Shown here in pieces: positions 61,283 through 64,000 of a stretch of 64,000 nt of DNA. The notes below the pieces were generated by a model. That model was not told the DNA's origin. It was given only the letters and a program-made list of their open reading frames with translations, and ran no database searches. This stretch comes from Rhodobacterales bacterium HKCCE4037. Its GTDB lineage: Bacteria; Pseudomonadota; Alphaproteobacteria; Rhodobacterales; Rhodobacteraceae. The translations under genes were made by a program, and so were the position numbers. Position 1 is the stretch's first letter. Each line of letters begins with the position of its first letter. The stretch is from assembly GCA_015689645.1 (NCBI GenBank), contig WVSM01000003.1, positions 186,001 to 250,000 of the forward strand. Direction: 5' to 3'.

Positions 61283-63250
61283 TCAACTGGCGGCGCGCAG
61301 GCCGGTGGGGAGGTCGTGTTCCGAGGGGATCACGATCTCTTCCCCGTGCGCGACCAGGTCGAGAAACGCGTCGCGGGGCATCGGGCGGGCGATTCCGAAC
61401 CCCTGAAGCCGGTAACAGCCGTGCTTGAGCAGGAATTCGGCCTGCTCGCGGGTTTCGATGCCTTCGGCGATGGTGCCGACACCGAGGGCCTGGCAGAGCC
61501 GCAGGATCGAGGTGGTAATGATCCGCGCTGAGCGGTCGTGGGTGACATTCGCGATCAGGCTTCGGTCCAGTTTCACGCCACTGACATTGAGTTGGCCGAG
61601 GTGGGCCAATCCCGCGTAGCCGATGCCGAAATCGTCGAGGCAGACGGAATGGCCCAGTTCGCGCAGCTGGTTGATGCGTGCGGCGGCGAGGCTGTGGGTG
61701 GCATCGGCGCCGAAAAATGTCGTCTCCAGCACTTCGGCAATGAGGTGGTCGGGTTTGACGCCGGCCGTCAGCGCCTCTTCCTCCAGCCGGGTGAGAAAAT
61801 CGCCGTGGGCCAGCGCCTCGGACGAGGTGTTGAATGCGCCGTGAATGGTATGGCCGCGCGCCTGGAGTTCGGCCACCAGCGACGCGCAGGCCCGCAGGGC
61901 GGCGAAATCCACGTCTGTCATCCGGTTCACCCGCGCGGCATATGGCAGGAACCGGTCGGGCGGGACCCGTTCACCGTTGTCGCGGGTCCAGCGTGCAAGG
62001 GTTTCGAACGAGCGGATCTGGCCGCTCCGCCCATCCATCACGGGTTGGAAGTGGAATTCGAGGCCCTCGGTGTCGAGCGCGTGGATGAATTCCTCCATCA
62101 TCGCGTTGTCGGCTTCCTGCCGGCTGTGAAGCTCGGCGTCGTAGCGGGCGATCGCGGGCGCGCCGGGGCGCTTGGCCTCGTAGAGCGCGAAATCGGCGGA
62201 ACGGATCAGATCCTCAGCCCGGGCACCGGCGGTGTCGTTCAGCGCAAGCCCGATGGAGGCGTTGCATTCGACCGATGTGTCGTAGACGGAAACCGGGGTC
62301 CGGATATGGTCGAGAAGCGCGTCAGCCAGGAGTTGCAACGCCTCGAAAGTCGGCACGTCCGGGATCGCGACAACGAATTCATCGCCACCGATCCGGCAGC
62401 ACAGGCCGTCCGTCCCGGCAATGGCCGAGACGGCGTCCGCCACGTGACAGAGGACGCGATCGCCGACGGAATGGCCGTGGCTGTCGTTGACCGCCTTGAA
62501 GCGATCGAGGTCGATGTAAAGGAGGCCGAGAGGCCGTAACGGCGCCCTCCCATCCGGATCCGCCATTGACTTTTCCACGTGGCGCAGGAAGGCACTCCGG
62601 TTCAGCAGGCCGGTCAGGGCATCATGATCAGCAGCGTGGGAGAGAACGCCTTTCGCTTCCTCAAGTTCGCGCTCGCGCTGCACCTGGTGTGTGACATCGC
62701 GCGACACGAGGACCACGCGCTGTTCGCCCGGTCGCGGTTCCACCACCGCTTGGCTGAATTCGTGCCAGAAACGTTCCCCGTTCGCGCGGACGTTCTGGCG
62801 GCGGTGGAAGGTGCGAAACGTCTCATCCTCGGGGTCGAAACGGAAATCGGCGATTTCCTGATCCGTCATGCGATCCTCGGGCGGAAAACAGAATTCCTGC
62901 GGCTTGCGGCCAACGATATCGGACAGCTCGCACCCCATGGTCCGGCAATAGGCCGGGTTGGCCCAGAGGATGTGCGCTTCCATGTCTTGGTAGACGAGGC
63001 CGTCGCTGGCGTTTTGGGCGACCGCGTGAAAGATCGCCTCCTGCGCGGCGACGTTATCGAGGGTTTTCCGGGCACGGCCCAAGTCCCGTTCTGCCTGCCG
63101 CGTGGCGCGAAATTTACGAAACAGCACGACCGCAGCGATGACGAGAAGAAAAAGCGGGAGGATATCGACGACCAGAAGATGCCAAAGGTCTTGGTAGCGT
63201 CCTGACAACGCTTCAACGATCATTGCGTTTGGCGAGTGGTCGGCGTGCAA
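61283..63250 (-). CDS. membrane-bound PAS-GGDEF-EAL cyclic-di-GMP protein
   Basis: The 655-residue protein has one N-terminal membrane helix (about 25-44), a PAS domain (72-188), a GGDEF domain (205-375) with intact RIGGDEF (GGDEF 288-292) and no RxxD inhibitory site, and an EAL domain (385-645). The EAL signature is FETLARW (Glu416-Thr-Leu); other phosphodiesterase motifs are kept as FNTSSEA, LETTFF, CLDDFGIGYAG, VKLDRSLI, AEGIET and RLQGFGIARPMP. Both synthesis and hydrolysis of c-di-GMP are possible. Start TTG at 63250; an ATG at 63223 is possible. Confidence 0.9.
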   Translation of the reverse strand: MHADHSPNAMIVEALSGRYQDLWHLLVVDILPLFLLVIAAVVLFRKFRATRQAERDLGRARKTLDNVAAQEAIFHAVAQNASDGLVYQDMEAHILWANPAYCRTMGCELSDIVGRKPQEFCFPPEDRMTDQEIADFRFDPEDETFRTFHRRQNVRANGERFWHEFSQAVVEPRPGEQRVVLVSRDVTHQVQRERELEEAKGVLSHAADHDALTGLLNRSAFLRHVEKSMADPDGRAPLRPLGLLYIDLDRFKAVNDSHGHSVGDRVLCHVADAVSAIAGTDGLCCRIGGDEFVVAIPDVPTFEALQLLADALLDHIRTPVSVYDTSVECNASIGLALNDTAGARAEDLIRSADFALYEAKRPGAPAIARYDAELHSRQEADNAMMEEFIHALDTEGLEFHFQPVMDGRSGQIRSFETLARWTRDNGERVPPDRFLPYAARVNRMTDVDFAALRACASLVAELQARGHTIHGAFNTSSEALAHGDFLTRLEEEALTAGVKPDHLIAEVLETTFFGADATHSLAAARINQLRELGHSVCLDDFGIGYAGLAHLGQLNVSGVKLDRSLIANVTHDRSARIITTSILRLCQALGVGTIAEGIETREQAEFLLKHGCYRLQGFGIARPMPRDAFLDLVAHGEEIVIPSEHDLPTGLRAAS

Positions 63251-63476
63251 GCTGTCATGTCCCCCGGCGGCCAGTTGCCATTGTCCTAAAGCGCTAGCCC
63301 GAATTCCCCGTTAATCCCGCCCCAAGGGCCGAGCCTTTTCGTGGTGCATTTCATTAAAATGCTGTCGAAGCGGTCACACCGGAACTCACCGAAATCCGAC
63401 GTTCGCAAAAAACTGGTGGAGCGATCGCATCGCGGGGTGCTACGAGGCCCGTACCGCAACCCGGAAGGAGGCCATC

Positions 63477-63533
63477 ATGGCCATGTCCCGTTTCTATTTC
63501 CAACGCCCGACGGGCGTGAAGCTCGCCCCCTAG
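63477..63533 (+). CDS. 18-residue mini-ORF followed by terminator (module B)
   Basis: MAMSRFYFQRPTGVKLAP has GGAAGGAGGCC, an excellent ribosome binding site, 5-12 bases upstream. A terminator with the same stem as in module A starts 39 bases after the stop. The small gene at 63678 follows. It could be a leader peptide (note Phe-Tyr-Phe) or a real micro-protein. Confidence 0.5.
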   Translation: MAMSRFYFQRPTGVKLAP

Positions 63534-63572
63534 GCGCGGCCGAGAAACGGGTATTCACACCACCCCTTCCCG

Positions 63573-63603
63573 AAGGCCGCCCGCGACGCGGCCTTTCTTT
63601 TTG
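63573..63603 (+). terminator. terminator/attenuator of module B
   Basis: AAGGCCGC (63573-63580) pairs with GCGGCCTT (63588-63595), loop CCGCGAC, followed by TCTTTTT. Stem identical to 60880-60906. Confidence 0.88.
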
Positions 63604-63677
63604 CTTTCGACTTCCATCAGACGCAATTCGACCCAAGCCCTTCGCGCGGCGGCTTTCCGAACCAAGAGGAAAGACCA

Positions 63678-63887
63678 ATGCAAACCATTTCCGTTCTTCG
63701 CCCCCTGCCCCTTTGGCGCCGGTTCCAGCGCTGGATGGCGCGTCCGCTGGCGGAGTCGCAGACCCCTCCGGATGACGCGAATATTCCGGATTACCTGCGC
63801 CGCGACGTCGGGTTGATGCCACGGCACCGGAAGCCCGCCGGGCGGGCCAATGATCCACCCCCGGCGCCGCCGTTCAGGCTGTTGTAG
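63678..63887 (+). CDS. 69-residue basic small protein (DUF1127-like C-terminal motif, module B)
   Basis: The 69-residue protein has a basic, Trp-rich N-terminal helix (VLRPLPLWRRFQRWMARPLA) and then IPDYLRRDVGLMP, which resembles the YLRRDIGL end of DUF1127 small proteins that bind RNA in Rhodobacter. A basic, Pro-rich tail follows. AAGAGGAAAG precedes the ATG. The leader GGCGGCTTTCC just before it also occurs before 60983. No gene is seen in the last 113 bases of the window. Confidence 0.6.
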   Translation: MQTISVLRPLPLWRRFQRWMARPLAESQTPPDDANIPDYLRRDVGLMPRHRKPAGRANDPPPAPPFRLL

Positions 63888-64000
63888 GCATCGGGGCGGC
63901 GCTGGCGCAGTCGATTGACAGCTTGTCCGCGCCGCCCCATCAAGGCCTCCGGTTGAAAAACGGGAGCGTCCTTCCTTGCGCCACGAGTTGCCACATGCGT

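Noticed and set aside
61038-61286. Minus-strand Arg/Pro-rich frame opposite the gene at 60983
   Set aside because: Arg/Pro-rich composition typical of a shadow; the plus-strand frame has a strong ribosome binding site and normal codon pattern.
63791-63994. 67-codon minus-strand frame at the window end
   Set aside because: Mostly antisense to the 69-residue gene; no ribosome binding site or motif.

Overview
The window looks like chromosomal DNA from a member of the Rhodobacteraceae (Roseobacter/Rhodobacter type alphaproteobacterium). The evidence is high GC with strong GC3 codon bias, a class I lysyl-tRNA synthetase, a split trpFB/trpA arrangement, an ETC complex I (NDUFS4-like) subunit, IHF-beta in line with LapA-trpF-trpB, a tandem glycine riboswitch ahead of gcvTHP, and many Rhodobacterales-type DUF proteins (DUF1203, DUF2332, DUF2237, DUF4864, DUF4329, DUF427). 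Most of the window is ordinary core genome in short operons. No rRNA, CRISPR array, prophage or complete insertion sequence is visible. One tRNA (Arg-TCT) is present.

Layout. 1-5 kb: rarD end, an M20 amidohydrolase, a small secreted protein, and a translationally coupled radical SAM / UdgX-type DNA repair pair. 5-13.8 kb: ychF, a haem-binding-like protein, a MATE exporter with a possible mini leader ORF, a Pmp3-like peptide, trpA, a MarR repressor with a Tat-exported nitroreductase-like protein behind a tandem palindromic operator, an FMN-dependent hydroxy-acid dehydrogenase and an MFS transporter. 13.9-18.2 kb: rplY, pth and several DUF genes. 18.3-19.9 kb: an unusual locus of a membrane-tethered LuxR-type protein with two exported poly-aspartate proteins. 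20-24 kb: ihfB-lapA-trpF-trpB, tRNA-Arg, GNAT and the complex I subunit. 24.2-26 kb: an AT-richer islet with an OLD-like ATPase. 26-36 kb: cpdB, pyruvyl transferase, uvrB, fasciclin, rhodanese, a membrane-anchored NYN nuclease. 36-40.3 kb: exopolysaccharide genes (Wza-like exporter, phosphatase, sugar transferase, glycosyltransferase). 40.3-50.4 kb: trmL, small conserved proteins, a large beta-helix protein, lysS. 50.5-55.2 kb: glycine riboswitch and gcvTHP. 55.2-64 kb: an accessory stretch with cspA, mini-proteins, a RAYT transposase carrying REP-like repeats inside its own reading frame, a Fic module, ettA, a GGDEF/EAL protein and two parallel 'mini-ORF - terminator - small gene' modules.

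The most novel-looking signals are: (1) two loci at 60.78-61.26 and 63.48-63.89 kb built alike, with a 17-18 codon ORF, a terminator with the same AAGGCCGC/GCGGCCTT stem, and about 75 nt later a small gene with a strong ribosome binding site; (2) paired 27- and 31-residue mini-proteins ending in the same F-[ST]-DWAAI tail; (3) the LuxR/poly-Asp exported protein locus; (4) a RAYT gene that hosts two different palindromic repeats in frame; (5) tandem TTCGAA-centred palindromes after uvrB and a two-palindrome insertion between gcvH and gcvP. All functional statements are read from sequence and family knowledge; no database search was run.
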